DNA from: Rhodococcus phenolicus
Lineage (GTDB): Bacteria; Actinomycetota; Actinomycetes; Mycobacteriales; Mycobacteriaceae
NCBI RefSeq assembly: GCF_001646785.1
Contig: NZ_LRRH01000034.1
Location: forward strand, 26,700 to 90,699
DNA length: 64,000 nt
Reading direction: 5' to 3'
The notes below the pieces were generated by a model that was given only the letters and a program-made list of their open reading frames with translations, did no database searches and was not told the origin of the DNA. Both the position numbers and the translations under genes were made by a program. This document shows positions 18,061 through 26,718 of the stretch, in pieces. Position 1 is the stretch's first letter. Every line of letters starts with the position of its first letter.

Positions 18061-19164
18061 GTGGTCGACAAGATTGCCTACCCGGTCCAGCTGATCCAGC
18101 CGGACGGCCGGCGGGTTCACAACCCGGAGCACTCCGCGCTCGTCGCCGACATCGGTCCCGAAGAGCTGCGCACCCTCTACCGCGACCTCGTCGTCGTGCG
18201 TCGCATCGACACCGAAGCCACCGCCTTGCAACGTCAGGGCGAACTCGGCCTCTGGGCTTCCCTGCTCGGCCAGGAGGCCGCCCAGGTCGGATCCGCACAC
18301 GCGCTCGAACCCGACGACTACGTCTTCACCAGCTACCGCGAACACGGCGTCACGTGGTGCCGCGGTGTCGACCCCGCCGACATGACACGGATGTGGCGGG
18401 GCTGCACGCATTCCGGCTGGGATCCGTCGACCGTCAACACCACCAACCCTGCGATCGTCGTCGGATCGCAGGGACTGCACGCCACCGGCTACGCGATGGG
18501 CGCCCATCTGGACGGCGCCGAGATCGCGACCGTCGCCTACTTCGGCGACGGCGCGACCAGTCAGGGCGACATCTCCGAGGCCCTCGGATTCGCGGTGAGC
18601 TGGAGCGCCGGAGTGGTGTTCTTCTGCCAGAACAACCACTGGGCGATCAGTTCTCCCGTGCACGTGCAGAGCCCGGTGCCGCTCGCCCACCGGGCGGCAG
18701 GATTCGGCATGCCCGCCGTGCAGGTCGACGGCAACGACGTCCTCGCCGTCCTGGCCGTCACGCGGCAGGCCGCGCGCCGCGCCCGCGACGGCGCCGGCCC
18801 CACATTCGTCGAGGCCCTCACCTACCGCATGGGCCCGCACACCACGTCCGACGACCCGACCCGCTACCGCACCCCCGCCGAACTCGAGGAGTGGAGAAAT
18901 CGCGACCCGCTGAACCGGATGCGGCTGCTGCTCGACCGCGAAGGCCTCGCGGACGAGACCTACCTCGCCGCGGTGCAGGCCGACGCGGACGACGCCGCGA
19001 ACCGCCTGCGCACGGGCACGGTGACCGCCCGCGACCCCGAGCCGCTCACCGTGTTCGACCACGTCTACGCCACCGATCACCGGGCGCTCGCCGGCGAACG
19101 CGCCCGCTACGCCGAGTACCTCGCAGGTTTCGAGTCCGCATCGCACGAGGAGGTCGTGTCGTGA
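18061..19164 (+). CDS. bkdA: 2-oxoacid dehydrogenase E1 component, alpha subunit
   Basis: This thiamine-diphosphate-binding E1 alpha subunit (about 367 residues) of a branched-chain 2-oxoacid or pyruvate dehydrogenase complex decarboxylates the oxoacid together with E1beta. The ThDP motif is GDGATSQGDISEALGFA ending in CQNNHWAISSP. FTSYREHG and the phosphorylation-loop-like RMGPHTTSDDPTRYR are family marks. GTG 18061 is preferred because GAGG at 18049-18052 is then 8 nt upstream; GTG 18052 would overlap it. The next gene starts inside the stop (GTGA). Separate alpha and beta chains and the Lrp neighbour favour branched-chain substrates, but pyruvate is not excluded. Confidence 0.9.
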   Translation: MVDKIAYPVQLIQPDGRRVHNPEHSALVADIGPEELRTLYRDLVVVRRIDTEATALQRQGELGLWASLLGQEAAQVGSAHALEPDDYVFTSYREHGVTWCRGVDPADMTRMWRGCTHSGWDPSTVNTTNPAIVVGSQGLHATGYAMGAHLDGAEIATVAYFGDGATSQGDISEALGFAVSWSAGVVFFCQNNHWAISSPVHVQSPVPLAHRAAGFGMPAVQVDGNDVLAVLAVTRQAARRARDGAGPTFVEALTYRMGPHTTSDDPTRYRTPAELEEWRNRDPLNRMRLLLDREGLADETYLAAVQADADDAANRLRTGTVTARDPEPLTVFDHVYATDHRALAGERARYAEYLAGFESASHEEVVS

Positions 19165-20144
19165 CCACCACCACGCTGGCCCTGGGGGCCGCCCTCAACG
19201 CCGGCCTGCGCCGCGCGCTCGAGCACGACCGCAAGGTCGTGATCATGGGTGAGGACGTCGGCCGGCTCGGCGGCGTCTTCCGTGTGACCGACACGTTGCA
19301 GAAGGACTTCGGTGACAACCGGGTGCTCGACACTCCCCTCGCCGAATCCGGCATCGTCGGAACCGCTTTCGGGATGGCGTTGCGCGGATACCGTCCGGTG
19401 TGCGAGATCCAGTTCGACGGGTTCGTCTATCCCGCCTTCGACCAGATCGTCTCCCAGGTCGCGAAGATCCACTACCGCACCGCGGGCGCGGTCACCGCGC
19501 CGTTGACGATCCGGATCCCCTACGGCGGCGGGATCGGTGCCGTCGAGCACCATTCCGAATCCCCCGAGGTGTACTTCACGCACACCGCGGGCCTGCGGGT
19601 GGTGAGCCCGGGTACCCCGTCGGACGCCTACTGGATGATCCAGCAGGCGGTGGCGCTGGACGATCCGGTGATCTTCCTCGAGCCGAAGCACCGGTACTGG
19701 GACCGCGGCGAGGTCGATCTCGACACCCCGCCGGAGTTGCCCGTGGACCGGGCGCGCATCACCCGGCCGGGCACCGACGTCACGCTCGTGACCTTCGGCG
19801 CGATGCTGACGACGGCCCTTCAGGCAGCGGACATCGCTGCAGCAGAAGGACACTCGATCGAGGTGATCGATCTGCGGTCGCTGTCCCCGCTCGATGTCGA
19901 CACCGTCGAGGAGTCGGTGCGCCGCACCGGCCGGCTCGTGGTCGCACAGGAGGCCCCGGTGACCTGCGGGCTCGGCGCGGAAATCGCCGCACAGGTCGCG
20001 GAACGGTGTTTCTATCAACTCGAGGCGCCGGTGCTGCGGGTCGGCGGATTCGACATCCCCTATCCCCCGGCGAAACTCGAGGCACACCACCTGCCCGACC
20101 CCGACCGCATCCTCGATGCCGTCGACCGCAGTCTCGCGGCCTGA
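19161..20144 (+). CDS. bkdB: 2-oxoacid dehydrogenase E1 component, beta subunit
   Basis: This E1 beta subunit (about 327 residues) pairs with the preceding alpha chain. It shows VVIMGEDVGRLGGVFRVTDTLQ, the active-site-forming DTPLAESGIVGTAFGMALRGYRPVCEIQF, IPYGGGIGAVEHHSESPE and a C-terminal transketolase-like domain (VTLVTFGAMLTTALQAA, VVAQEAPVTCGLGAEIA). GTG 19161 overlaps the alpha-chain TGA by 4 bp, implying coupled translation of the two subunits in equal amounts. Confidence 0.92.
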   Translation: MTTTTLALGAALNAGLRRALEHDRKVVIMGEDVGRLGGVFRVTDTLQKDFGDNRVLDTPLAESGIVGTAFGMALRGYRPVCEIQFDGFVYPAFDQIVSQVAKIHYRTAGAVTAPLTIRIPYGGGIGAVEHHSESPEVYFTHTAGLRVVSPGTPSDAYWMIQQAVALDDPVIFLEPKHRYWDRGEVDLDTPPELPVDRARITRPGTDVTLVTFGAMLTTALQAADIAAAEGHSIEVIDLRSLSPLDVDTVEESVRRTGRLVVAQEAPVTCGLGAEIAAQVAERCFYQLEAPVLRVGGFDIPYPPAKLEAHHLPDPDRILDAVDRSLAA

Positions 20145-20156
20145 GAGGACATGCGC

Positions 20157-21437
20157 ATGAATCGGTCCGTCGAGGAATTCCGGATGCCGGATCTCGGTGA
20201 GGGTCTGACCGAGGCGGACCTCGTGTCCTGGACGGTCGCCGTCGGCGACCGCGTCGAGCTCAATCAGGTTGTCGCGGAAGTGGAAACAGCGAAGGCGATG
20301 GTGGAGTTGCCGTCGCCGTTCGCGGGTACGGTCGCCGAGTTGCTCGCCGAGCCCGGCACGACGGTGCCGGTCGGGACACCGATCATCCGGATCGCGGTGA
20401 CCACCGATGCCGGCCAGGACACCGACGGCAACCGCGACGCCGCAGGCGGCGGCGCCACACCACCGACCCCGGTGCTCGTCGGTTACGGTCCCGGCTCCGC
20501 ACCGGTGAGCCGGCGCGCCACCCGCGTCCCGGCGCCGGCAGTGCCGTCGACGGACGGACACACCGAACCCCACCTGCACGCCGAGCCACAGCGCCCCGAC
20601 GCGAAACCGTCGGCGCGACGCGAAGCCAGACGCCTGGGCGTCGACCTCACCACCGTGACCGGAACCGGCAACGGCGGGGTCGTCACCCGCTCGGATGTCC
20701 GGCGCGCTGCCGATCGGGGCGTGCGGGCCGAGCCGGGACGGGAAACACGGGTGCCGGTCACCGCGGTACGCAGACGCACCGCGGAGGCCGTGACGCGCAG
20801 CGCGTTCACCGCACCGCACGCGACCGTGTTCCTCACGTGCGACGCCACCGCGACCGTCGACCTCGTGGAACGGTTGCGCGCGCACCCGTCGTTCGCGGAC
20901 CGGCATCCGACCGCGCTGACGATCGTTGCGGCAGCGCTGCTGGGCGTGGTCGCGGACCAGCCGGTCCTCAACGCGACGTGGGATCAGGACGCCGGCGAGA
21001 TCGCGACACCCGGCCATGTGAACCTGGGCATCGCGACCGCCACCGACGAGGGCCTGCTCGTTCCGGTGATCCGGGGCGCCGAAGTGCTGTCGCTACCGGA
21101 ACTCGCCGGAGCGATCGCGGCCGTCACCGCGACCGCGCGGGCCGGGCGGGCAACCCCTTCCGACCTGACCGGTGGCACGATCTCGATCACCAACGTCGGG
21201 GTGTTCGGCGTGGACGCCGGCACCCCGATCCTCGTGCCGGGCCAGGCGGCGATCCTCGCGATCGGCGCGATCGCTCCCCGGCCGTGGGTGGTCGACGACA
21301 TGCTCGCGGTGCGCCGCGTGGTCACGCTGTCGCTGTCGTTCGACCATCGTCTCGTCGACGGTGAGCAGGCGGGGCGGGCGCTCGCCGGGATCGGCACCGT
21401 CCTCGGTGATCCGGTGCCCGCGTTGCTGGGGCGCTGA
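20157..21437 (+). CDS. bkdC: 2-oxoacid dehydrogenase E2, dihydrolipoyl acyltransferase
   Basis: This 426-residue E2 core has one lipoyl domain (about 5-80; lipoylated Lys in VETAKAMVELPSPF), a Pro/Ala/Thr-rich linker, a peripheral-subunit-binding domain (SARREARRLGVDLTTVTGTGNGGVV) and a catalytic domain ending with the active-site FDHRLVDGEQAG. It transfers the acyl group from E1 to CoA. ATG 20157 has AGAGGA 7 nt upstream; ATG 20151 is too close to it. The E3 (lipoamide dehydrogenase) gene is not in the operon and is presumably shared from elsewhere. Confidence 0.92.
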   Translation: MNRSVEEFRMPDLGEGLTEADLVSWTVAVGDRVELNQVVAEVETAKAMVELPSPFAGTVAELLAEPGTTVPVGTPIIRIAVTTDAGQDTDGNRDAAGGGATPPTPVLVGYGPGSAPVSRRATRVPAPAVPSTDGHTEPHLHAEPQRPDAKPSARREARRLGVDLTTVTGTGNGGVVTRSDVRRAADRGVRAEPGRETRVPVTAVRRRTAEAVTRSAFTAPHATVFLTCDATATVDLVERLRAHPSFADRHPTALTIVAAALLGVVADQPVLNATWDQDAGEIATPGHVNLGIATATDEGLLVPVIRGAEVLSLPELAGAIAAVTATARAGRATPSDLTGGTISITNVGVFGVDAGTPILVPGQAAILAIGAIAPRPWVVDDMLAVRRVVTLSLSFDHRLVDGEQAGRALAGIGTVLGDPVPALLGR

Positions 21438-21485
21438 CCCGCGCACCCGGCGGCGGTCCACGCGAGAGCGGTAGCGTCGAATCCC

Positions 21486-22661
21486 GTGACCGCTGCCGAA
21501 TATCGCCGTGCGCGAGCCGCCGTCTTCGCCGTGTTCGGGATCAACGGGTTCCTGCTCGCGATGTGGGTGGTGCACATTCCCGCGGTCCAGCAGCGCGCCG
21601 GGATCGGTAACGCGACGCTGGGCACCCTCCTGTTGATGCTCGCCGTCGGCGCGATCGGTGGCATGCAGGCGACCGGGCGGCTCGCCGACCGGTTCGGCAG
21701 CGACCGCACCACCACCGTCGCCGCGGCGGCCCTGGCGATCACGGCGGTCGGCCCGGGACTGGCGTCCCAGCCGTGGCAGCTCGGGGCCGCTCTGGTGCTG
21801 TTCGGATTCGCGAACGGCGCTCTGGACGTGTCGATGAATTCGCAGGCCGTGGTCGTCGAGCAGCGCTACCGCCGGCCGATCATGGCGGCGTTCCACGGAC
21901 TGTTCAGCGTGGGTGGCGTCGCCGGATCTCTGGTGGGGGCGGCGACGCTCGCGGCGGGATGGGCTCCGGCGATGTCACTCGCCGCCACGGGCGCGATGGG
22001 ACTGGTGGTGGTCGCGGTCGCGTCCGGGCACCTGGTCACGGTGCCACGCCGGGAGCACCACGCCGGCGCCGTACCGCACGGCGGCTATTCGCGACGGGTG
22101 GTGCTGCTCGGCGGGCTCGCATTCGTTCTGATGCTGTGCGAGGGCGTCGCCAACGACTGGAGCGCCCTGCAGGTCAAGGAGCACCTGGGCAGTAGCGATT
22201 CGGTGGCGGCGCTCGCGTTCGGGGTGTTCTCGGCGACGATGACGATCGGACGGTTCACCGCGGACCGGATCGCCGCGCGGATCGGGCCGGTGGCGCTGGT
22301 GCGTTACGGCGCGCTGGTCGCCGCCGCCGGTATGGCCGCGGTGATCGTCTCACCGTGGCTGCCGCTGACACTGGCGGGATGGGGGTTGTTCGGGGCGGGT
22401 CTGGCCGGCTCGGTTCCGCAGTTGTTCACCGCCGCCGGGAACATGACGACCGGCTCGCCGGGCGCGAACATGTCGCGGGTCGTCGGAATGGGTTACATCG
22501 GTTTCCTGGCCGGCCCGGCGTGCATCGGCTGGGTGTCGGAGGCGACGTCGCTGACCGCGGCGATGGCGGTGCCCCTGGCGTGTGTGCTGGGCGCGGCGGC
22601 GATGGCCCCGCAGGTACGCGAAGACGCCCGCGCAACGAGGGTGCGCGGGCGTCCCGGGTAG
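21486..22661 (+). CDS. MFS transporter (YbjJ-like)
   Basis: This 391-residue major facilitator protein has 12 predicted hydrophobic helices. The N-terminal half has VFGINGFLLAMWVVHIPAVQ and GRLADRFGSDRTTTVAA; the central signature is GFANGALDVSMNSQAVVVE, typical of YbjJ-like exporters. FHGLFSVGGVAGSLVGA and MCEGVANDWSALQVKEHLG are further family features. The substrate is unknown. It follows the dehydrogenase operon by 48 bp and could be co-transcribed. Its last codons contain a strong 12-bp hairpin that probably terminates transcription. Confidence 0.87.
   Translation: MTAAEYRRARAAVFAVFGINGFLLAMWVVHIPAVQQRAGIGNATLGTLLLMLAVGAIGGMQATGRLADRFGSDRTTTVAAAALAITAVGPGLASQPWQLGAALVLFGFANGALDVSMNSQAVVVEQRYRRPIMAAFHGLFSVGGVAGSLVGAATLAAGWAPAMSLAATGAMGLVVVAVASGHLVTVPRREHHAGAVPHGGYSRRVVLLGGLAFVLMLCEGVANDWSALQVKEHLGSSDSVAALAFGVFSATMTIGRFTADRIAARIGPVALVRYGALVAAAGMAAVIVSPWLPLTLAGWGLFGAGLAGSVPQLFTAAGNMTTGSPGANMSRVVGMGYIGFLAGPACIGWVSEATSLTAAMAVPLACVLGAAAMAPQVREDARATRVRGRPG
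22624..22654. terminator. Terminator hairpin embedded in 3' coding end of MFS gene
   Basis: A perfect 12-bp stem GACGCCCGCGCA / TGCGCGGGCGTC with loop ACGAGGG lies inside the last codons of the MFS gene, 5 bp before its stop codon. The gene faces pntB with only 12 bp between stops, so one hairpin probably serves both transcripts. Confidence 0.65.
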
Positions 22662-22673
22662 AGCCGATCGGTG

Positions 22674-24104
22674 TCAGAGGACCTTGAGTTCCTCGGTGAC
22701 CTCGCCGACCATCTTCTTCGCGTCGCCGAACAGCATCGACGTCTGATCCGCGGTGAACAGCGGGTTGTCGATACCGGCGTAACCGGACGACATGGACCGC
22801 TTGAGCACGATCACCGACTTCGACTGATCGACATTGAGGATCGGCATGCCGTAGATCGGGCTCGACGAATCCTGCCGTGCCGCCGGGTTGGTGACGTCGT
22901 TGGCGCCGATGACGATGGTGACATCGGTGCGCGAGAACTCACCGTTGATGTCGTCCATCTCCTTCATCGCGTCGTACGCGACATCGGCCTCGGCGAGCAG
23001 CACGTTCATGTGACCGGGCATGCGGCCGGCGACCGGGTGGATCGCGTACTTGACCTCGACGCCGCGCTCCTCGAGCAGCGCCGCCATCTCCTTGACCGCG
23101 TGCTGCGCCTGCGCGACGGCCAGACCGTAGCCGGGCACCACGATGACCTGGTTGGCGTACGCCATCTGGATCGCCGCATCCGCCGCGGACGTCGCCTTGA
23201 CGGTGCCGCCCGAGGCGGAGACCGCGCCGCCGGTGCCGCCGTCGCCACCGAACGAGCCGAACACGATCGCCGGGATCGAGCGGTTCATGGCCTTGGCCAT
23301 GAGGTTGGTCAGAATCGTGCCGGACGCGCCGACGATCATGCCGGCCACGATCATCGCCTGGTTGTTCAGCGCCAGACCCGCAGCCGCCGCGGACAGACCG
23401 GTCAGGGCGTTGAGCAGCGAGATGACCACCGGCATGTCGGCGCCACCGATCGGCAGCACCACGAACAGGCCCATCAGACCGGCGACGACGAGCAGCAGCG
23501 CGATCCAGATCCCCGAGGTCGGCTCGTTCGCCGGATTCGCCTGCACACCGATGTAGATCGCGATCGCGATCGCGGCGATCGCCAGGACGATGTTGGCGAG
23601 CTGGAACAGCTTCGCCGACGCGACGACCTTCTTCTCGAAGTTCTTGTTCAGCAGTTCCTGCAGCTTGGAGAACGCCACCAGCGAACCCCAGAAGGAGATC
23701 GAGCCGATGATCGCGGCGAACAGCGATCCGACGATGAACGGCACCGACGGCACCGTGTCGACGGTGGTGAAGCCGTTCGAGTCGAGGAACTCGGCCCACG
23801 CGATCAGCGCGACCGTGCCACCGCCGACGCCGTTGAACAGCGCGACCAGCTGCGGCATCGCGGTCATCTTGGTCTTCAGTGCCGGCGGGACACCGAGGAT
23901 GACACCCACGGCCAGGCCGCCGATGATCAGACCCCAGTTGTCGGTTTCGCGGATGTCGATGAGCACCGCGATCACCGCGACACCCATACCGACCGCGGCG
24001 ATGTAGTTGCCGCGCACCGCGGTCTTCGGGCCGGTCAGGCCCATCAGACCGTAGATGAACATCGCGAACGCGACGATGTACAGAATCGTGACGAGATACG
24101 TCAT
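22674..24104 (-). CDS. pntB: NAD(P) transhydrogenase subunit beta
   Basis: This 476-residue subunit of the proton-translocating transhydrogenase couples hydride transfer from NADH to NADP+ to proton entry. The N-terminal half has about 8-9 membrane helices (IIGGLAVGVILGVPPALKTKM, LLVVAGLMGLFVVLPIGGADMPV). The C-terminal half is the NADP-binding domain dIII (VIVVPGYGLAVAQAQHAVKEM, HPVAGRMPGHMNVLLAEADV, GANDVTNPAARQD, SMSSGYAGIDNPLF). Its ATG shares one base with the upstream stop. It is the last gene of a pntAA-pntAB-pntB operon. Confidence 0.95.
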   Translation of the reverse strand: MTYLVTILYIVAFAMFIYGLMGLTGPKTAVRGNYIAAVGMGVAVIAVLIDIRETDNWGLIIGGLAVGVILGVPPALKTKMTAMPQLVALFNGVGGGTVALIAWAEFLDSNGFTTVDTVPSVPFIVGSLFAAIIGSISFWGSLVAFSKLQELLNKNFEKKVVASAKLFQLANIVLAIAAIAIAIYIGVQANPANEPTSGIWIALLLVVAGLMGLFVVLPIGGADMPVVISLLNALTGLSAAAAGLALNNQAMIVAGMIVGASGTILTNLMAKAMNRSIPAIVFGSFGGDGGTGGAVSASGGTVKATSAADAAIQMAYANQVIVVPGYGLAVAQAQHAVKEMAALLEERGVEVKYAIHPVAGRMPGHMNVLLAEADVAYDAMKEMDDINGEFSRTDVTIVIGANDVTNPAARQDSSSPIYGMPILNVDQSKSVIVLKRSMSSGYAGIDNPLFTADQTSMLFGDAKKMVGEVTEELKVL

Positions 24105-24436
24105 CAGGAGTCAGCCCCCTTCTCAGCCGACACCTTCACAGCGTCTTTTTTCGGCTTGAACATCGCGAGCATGCGGTCGGTGACGACGAAGCCGCCGACC
24201 ACGTTCAAGGTGCCGAACACCAGCGCGACGAACAGGATGATCTTGATGCTCCACGGGGCGTCACCGGGCAGGTGCCCGAGCACGACCAGCGCGCCGAGCA
24301 CGACGATGCCGTGGATGGCGTTGGTGCCCGACATCAGCGGCGTGTGCAGCGTGTTCGGGACCTTGGAGATGACGGCGAACCCGACGAACCCGGCCAGCAC
24401 CAGGATCGCGATGTTCGCGAGCAGTTCGGTGTACAT
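24104..24436 (-). CDS. pntAB: NAD(P) transhydrogenase subunit alpha, membrane part
   Basis: This 110-residue membrane polypeptide has three helices (IAILVLAGFVGFAVISKVPN, GIVVLGALVVLGHLP, IILFVALVFGTLNVVGGFVVTDRML) and corresponds to the C-terminal membrane part of alpha in three-polypeptide transhydrogenases. Its ATG immediately follows the pntAA TAG, and its stop overlaps the pntB start, so the operon is translationally coupled. Confidence 0.93.
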   Translation of the reverse strand: MYTELLANIAILVLAGFVGFAVISKVPNTLHTPLMSGTNAIHGIVVLGALVVLGHLPGDAPWSIKIILFVALVFGTLNVVGGFVVTDRMLAMFKPKKDAVKVSAEKGADS

Positions 24437-25564
24437 CTACGCGTTCTCCTTCGAGCGGGTCACGCACGCGCCGTCGAGGATCTCGTCGGAGAAGTCCGGT
24501 GCCAGCGCGCCGTTGTCGTCGAGCATCAGCTCGAGCAGGGCGGCGACGTTCTTCGAGTAGAGCTCGGATGCGTGCTCGGGCATCGTCGCCGGCAGGTTCA
24601 GCGGCGAACAGATCGTCACCCCGTGCTTGACGACGGTCTGTCCCGGTTCGGTCAGCTCGCAGTTGCCGCCGGTCTCACCGGCCAGGTCCACCACGACGCT
24701 GCCCGGCTTCATGCCGGTGACCGCGGCGGCGGTGACCAGACGCGGCGCGGGGCGACCCGGGACCAGCGCGGTCGTGATGACCACGTCGAAACCCTTGATG
24801 GCCTCCTCGAGCGCCTGCTGCTGCTGGGCCCGCTCGGCCTCGGTCAGCTCACGGGCGTACCCGCCTTCACCGGCGGCGTCGATGCCCAGGTCCAGCCACT
24901 GCGCACCGACCGAACGCACCTGGTCGGCGACCTCCGGGCGCACGTCGTAGCCGGTGGTGCGACCACCGAGACGCTTGGCGGTGGCCAGCGCCTGCAGACC
25001 CGCCACACCGACGCCGAGCACCAGCACGGTCGCGGGCTTGACGGTGCCCGCGGCGGTGGTGAGCATCGGGAAGAAGCGCGTCGATTCCGACGCGGCGACC
25101 AGCACCGACTTGTATCCGGACACGTTCGCCTGCGACGAGAGTGCGTCCATCACCTGTGCACGCGAGATGCGCGGGATCGACTCCACCGCGAAGGCCTGGA
25201 CGCCGGCCGCGGTGAGCGCACCGATCTGGTTCTCGGCGTTGCGCGGCGCCAGGAACCCGACGAGGGTCTGACCCGAGCGCAGTCGCGCGACCTCGGCGTC
25301 CGACGGCGGCGCGACCTTGACCACGACATCCGCGGCCCAGGCGTCACCGAGGGTGGCGCCGGCTTCGGCGTAGGCCTCGTCGGGAATCAGCGCCGCCTCG
25401 CCGGCACCGGCCTCGACGATCACGTCGAGGCCCTTGCCGATCAGTGACGGAACGATCTTCGGGACCAGCGCGACGCGACGCTCACCGTCGTTCGACTCGC
25501 GAACGACGCCGACGGTCGGACGACGCTGTGCCTCACTTTCCGTGCTCAATCCTTCGGTATCCAT
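24437..25564 (-). CDS. pntAA: NAD(P) transhydrogenase subunit alpha, NAD-binding part
   Basis: This 375-residue soluble domain dI binds NAD(H) at the cytosolic face. It is related to alanine dehydrogenase: VGVVRESNDGERRVALVPKIV, GFLAPRNAE, the Rossmann turn VLVLGVGVAGLQALATAKRLGG and the mobile-loop TTALVPGRPAPRLV. ATG 25564 is chosen because AGGAG lies 8 nt upstream; an upstream 24-codon extension lacks this support. The split into pntAA and pntAB is the usual actinobacterial form. Confidence 0.93.
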   Translation of the reverse strand: MDTEGLSTESEAQRRPTVGVVRESNDGERRVALVPKIVPSLIGKGLDVIVEAGAGEAALIPDEAYAEAGATLGDAWAADVVVKVAPPSDAEVARLRSGQTLVGFLAPRNAENQIGALTAAGVQAFAVESIPRISRAQVMDALSSQANVSGYKSVLVAASESTRFFPMLTTAAGTVKPATVLVLGVGVAGLQALATAKRLGGRTTGYDVRPEVADQVRSVGAQWLDLGIDAAGEGGYARELTEAERAQQQQALEEAIKGFDVVITTALVPGRPAPRLVTAAAVTGMKPGSVVVDLAGETGGNCELTEPGQTVVKHGVTICSPLNLPATMPEHASELYSKNVAALLELMLDDNGALAPDFSDEILDGACVTRSKENA

Positions 25565-25742
25565 TCCCCTGACTCCTGCTTCGAGAAAATGCCTCGCCGC
25601 GAGGGCGGCGGGCTGCGTACATCGAGGCCACAGCATTTCGCGCCGGGCCGATGGGCTAAAGCAGACCTACCGTGGTGGCGACGCCACTGCAAGCGGCCCG
25701 ATCTGTCTGAATCGAGTCCGAACAGGAAAGCGGTGCAAGAAT

Positions 25743-25758
25743 TGTGATGCAGCTCACT
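25743..25758. promoter_or_regulatory. Candidate CRP-family operator
   Basis: TGTGA-TGCAGC-TCACT matches the CRP palindrome TGTGA-N6-TCACA at 9 of 10 arm positions. It lies 48 bp upstream of the DUF488 start, in the interval after the divergent pntAA gene. Control by a cAMP-receptor-like regulator (Crp/GlxR) is inferred. Confidence 0.55.
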
Positions 25759-25805
25759 TCACATATCCTGCCCAGCGGACGTGAGTGCAAGCAAGGAGGA
25801 ACCGG

Positions 25806-26168
25806 ATGTCACGTCGCACAGTCGATGTCGAGCGCGTATACGACCACCCCGCGGACGAGGACGCATTCCGCGTCCTGGTGGACCGGTTGTGGCCGCGCGG
25901 TCTACGCAAGGACGCGTTCCATTACGACGAGTGGGCAAAGGACCTCGCGCCGTCGGCGCAACTGCGCAAGTGGTACGCGCACGACGCCGCGCTGTTCTCG
26001 GAATTCCGCATCCGGTACATCCACGAACTGACGGCAGCATCCGGACGCGACGCCGTCGCCCGGCTCGACCGCCTCGCCGACGGGCGCCCCCTCGTGCTGC
26101 TCACCGCGACGCACGATCTCGACCACAGCGGCGCCGTGGTCCTTGCCGAACATCTCAGGGGGGCGTGA
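25806..26168 (+). CDS. DUF488 family protein
   Basis: This 120-residue cytosolic protein of the DUF488 (YeaO-like) family starts at ATG 25806 behind AAGGAGG (6-nt spacing). Family marks are [33 protein letters not shown] and the C-terminal [23 protein letters not shown]. The function of the family is not established. It heads an overlapping gene string (zinc ribbon, sirtuin relic, HIT protein, mycothiol-dependent enzyme). A CRP-like site lies upstream. Confidence 0.88.
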   Translation: MSRRTVDVERVYDHPADEDAFRVLVDRLWPRGLRKDAFHYDEWAKDLAPSAQLRKWYAHDAALFSEFRIRYIHELTAASGRDAVARLDRLADGRPLVLLTATHDLDHSGAVVLAEHLRGA

Positions 26169-26338
26169 TGACGGCCCGCGACCACGACACCGGTGGCGAC
26201 CCGGTGTGCTGGCTCGACCGGGTCTGCCCGGAGTGCGGACTGTTCCTCGAGGACGTGGACGAGCCCTGCCCCCGCTGCGGACACGCCGACGGACCCGGGA
26301 ACACCGATCGCGTCGATCCCCTACCGTCACCCCGATGA
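26168..26338 (+). CDS. Mini zinc-ribbon protein (56 aa)
   Basis: ATG 26168 overlaps the DUF488 stop (TGATG), and the reading frame carries two CxxC knuckles, VCPECGLF and PCPRCGHA, 13 residues apart, so it should bind one Zn(II). It has no other domain. Its own stop overlaps the next ATG (ATGA). The small size and coupling to both neighbours suggest an accessory protein, but no function can be assigned. Confidence 0.6.
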   Translation: MTARDHDTGGDPVCWLDRVCPECGLFLEDVDEPCPRCGHADGPGNTDRVDPLPSPR

Positions 26339-26718
26339 GCGTTCCGTCCGAGATCCTCGACCCGGCTCGCGCCGCGCGCCGCGTCACCGTACTCACGGGC
26401 GCGGGCATGTCCGCCGAGAGCGGGGTCCCGACGTTCCGGGACGCCCGGGCCGGCCTGTGGTCCGAATTCGACGCGACCTCCCTTGCAACCCCGGAGGGGT
26501 GGCGTGCCGATGCGTCGCCGACGCCGATCTGTTGCCCGTCGTCGGCACCTCGGGTGTGGTGTATCCCGCGGCCGGGCTGCCCGGATCTCGCTCGCGGTCA
26601 CGGCGTGCCGGTCGTCGAGATCGGGCCGGAACCGACGGAGATCTCCGACCGGACGGATCACGTGTGGCGCACCACGGCGGCGGTGGGACTGCCCGAACTG
26701 GTCGCGGCGCTAAGGTGA
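26335..26718 (+). pseudogene. Broken Sir2-family deacetylase (internal deletion plus frameshift)
   Basis: The frame begins like a bacterial sirtuin: [21 protein letters not shown] is the NAD-binding GAGxS region, followed by [19 protein letters not shown]. It then jumps directly to the C-terminal part. The expected middle of roughly 110 residues, including the catalytic HG motif and zinc knuckles, is missing. Between 26520 and about 26580 the sirtuin sequence ([21 protein letters not shown]) reads in the +1 frame, then returns to the original frame at [20 protein letters not shown]. The product, if made, is 127 residues against about 240. The start and stop still overlap both neighbours. A sequencing error could explain the one-base shift but not the deletion. 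Confidence 0.85.
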
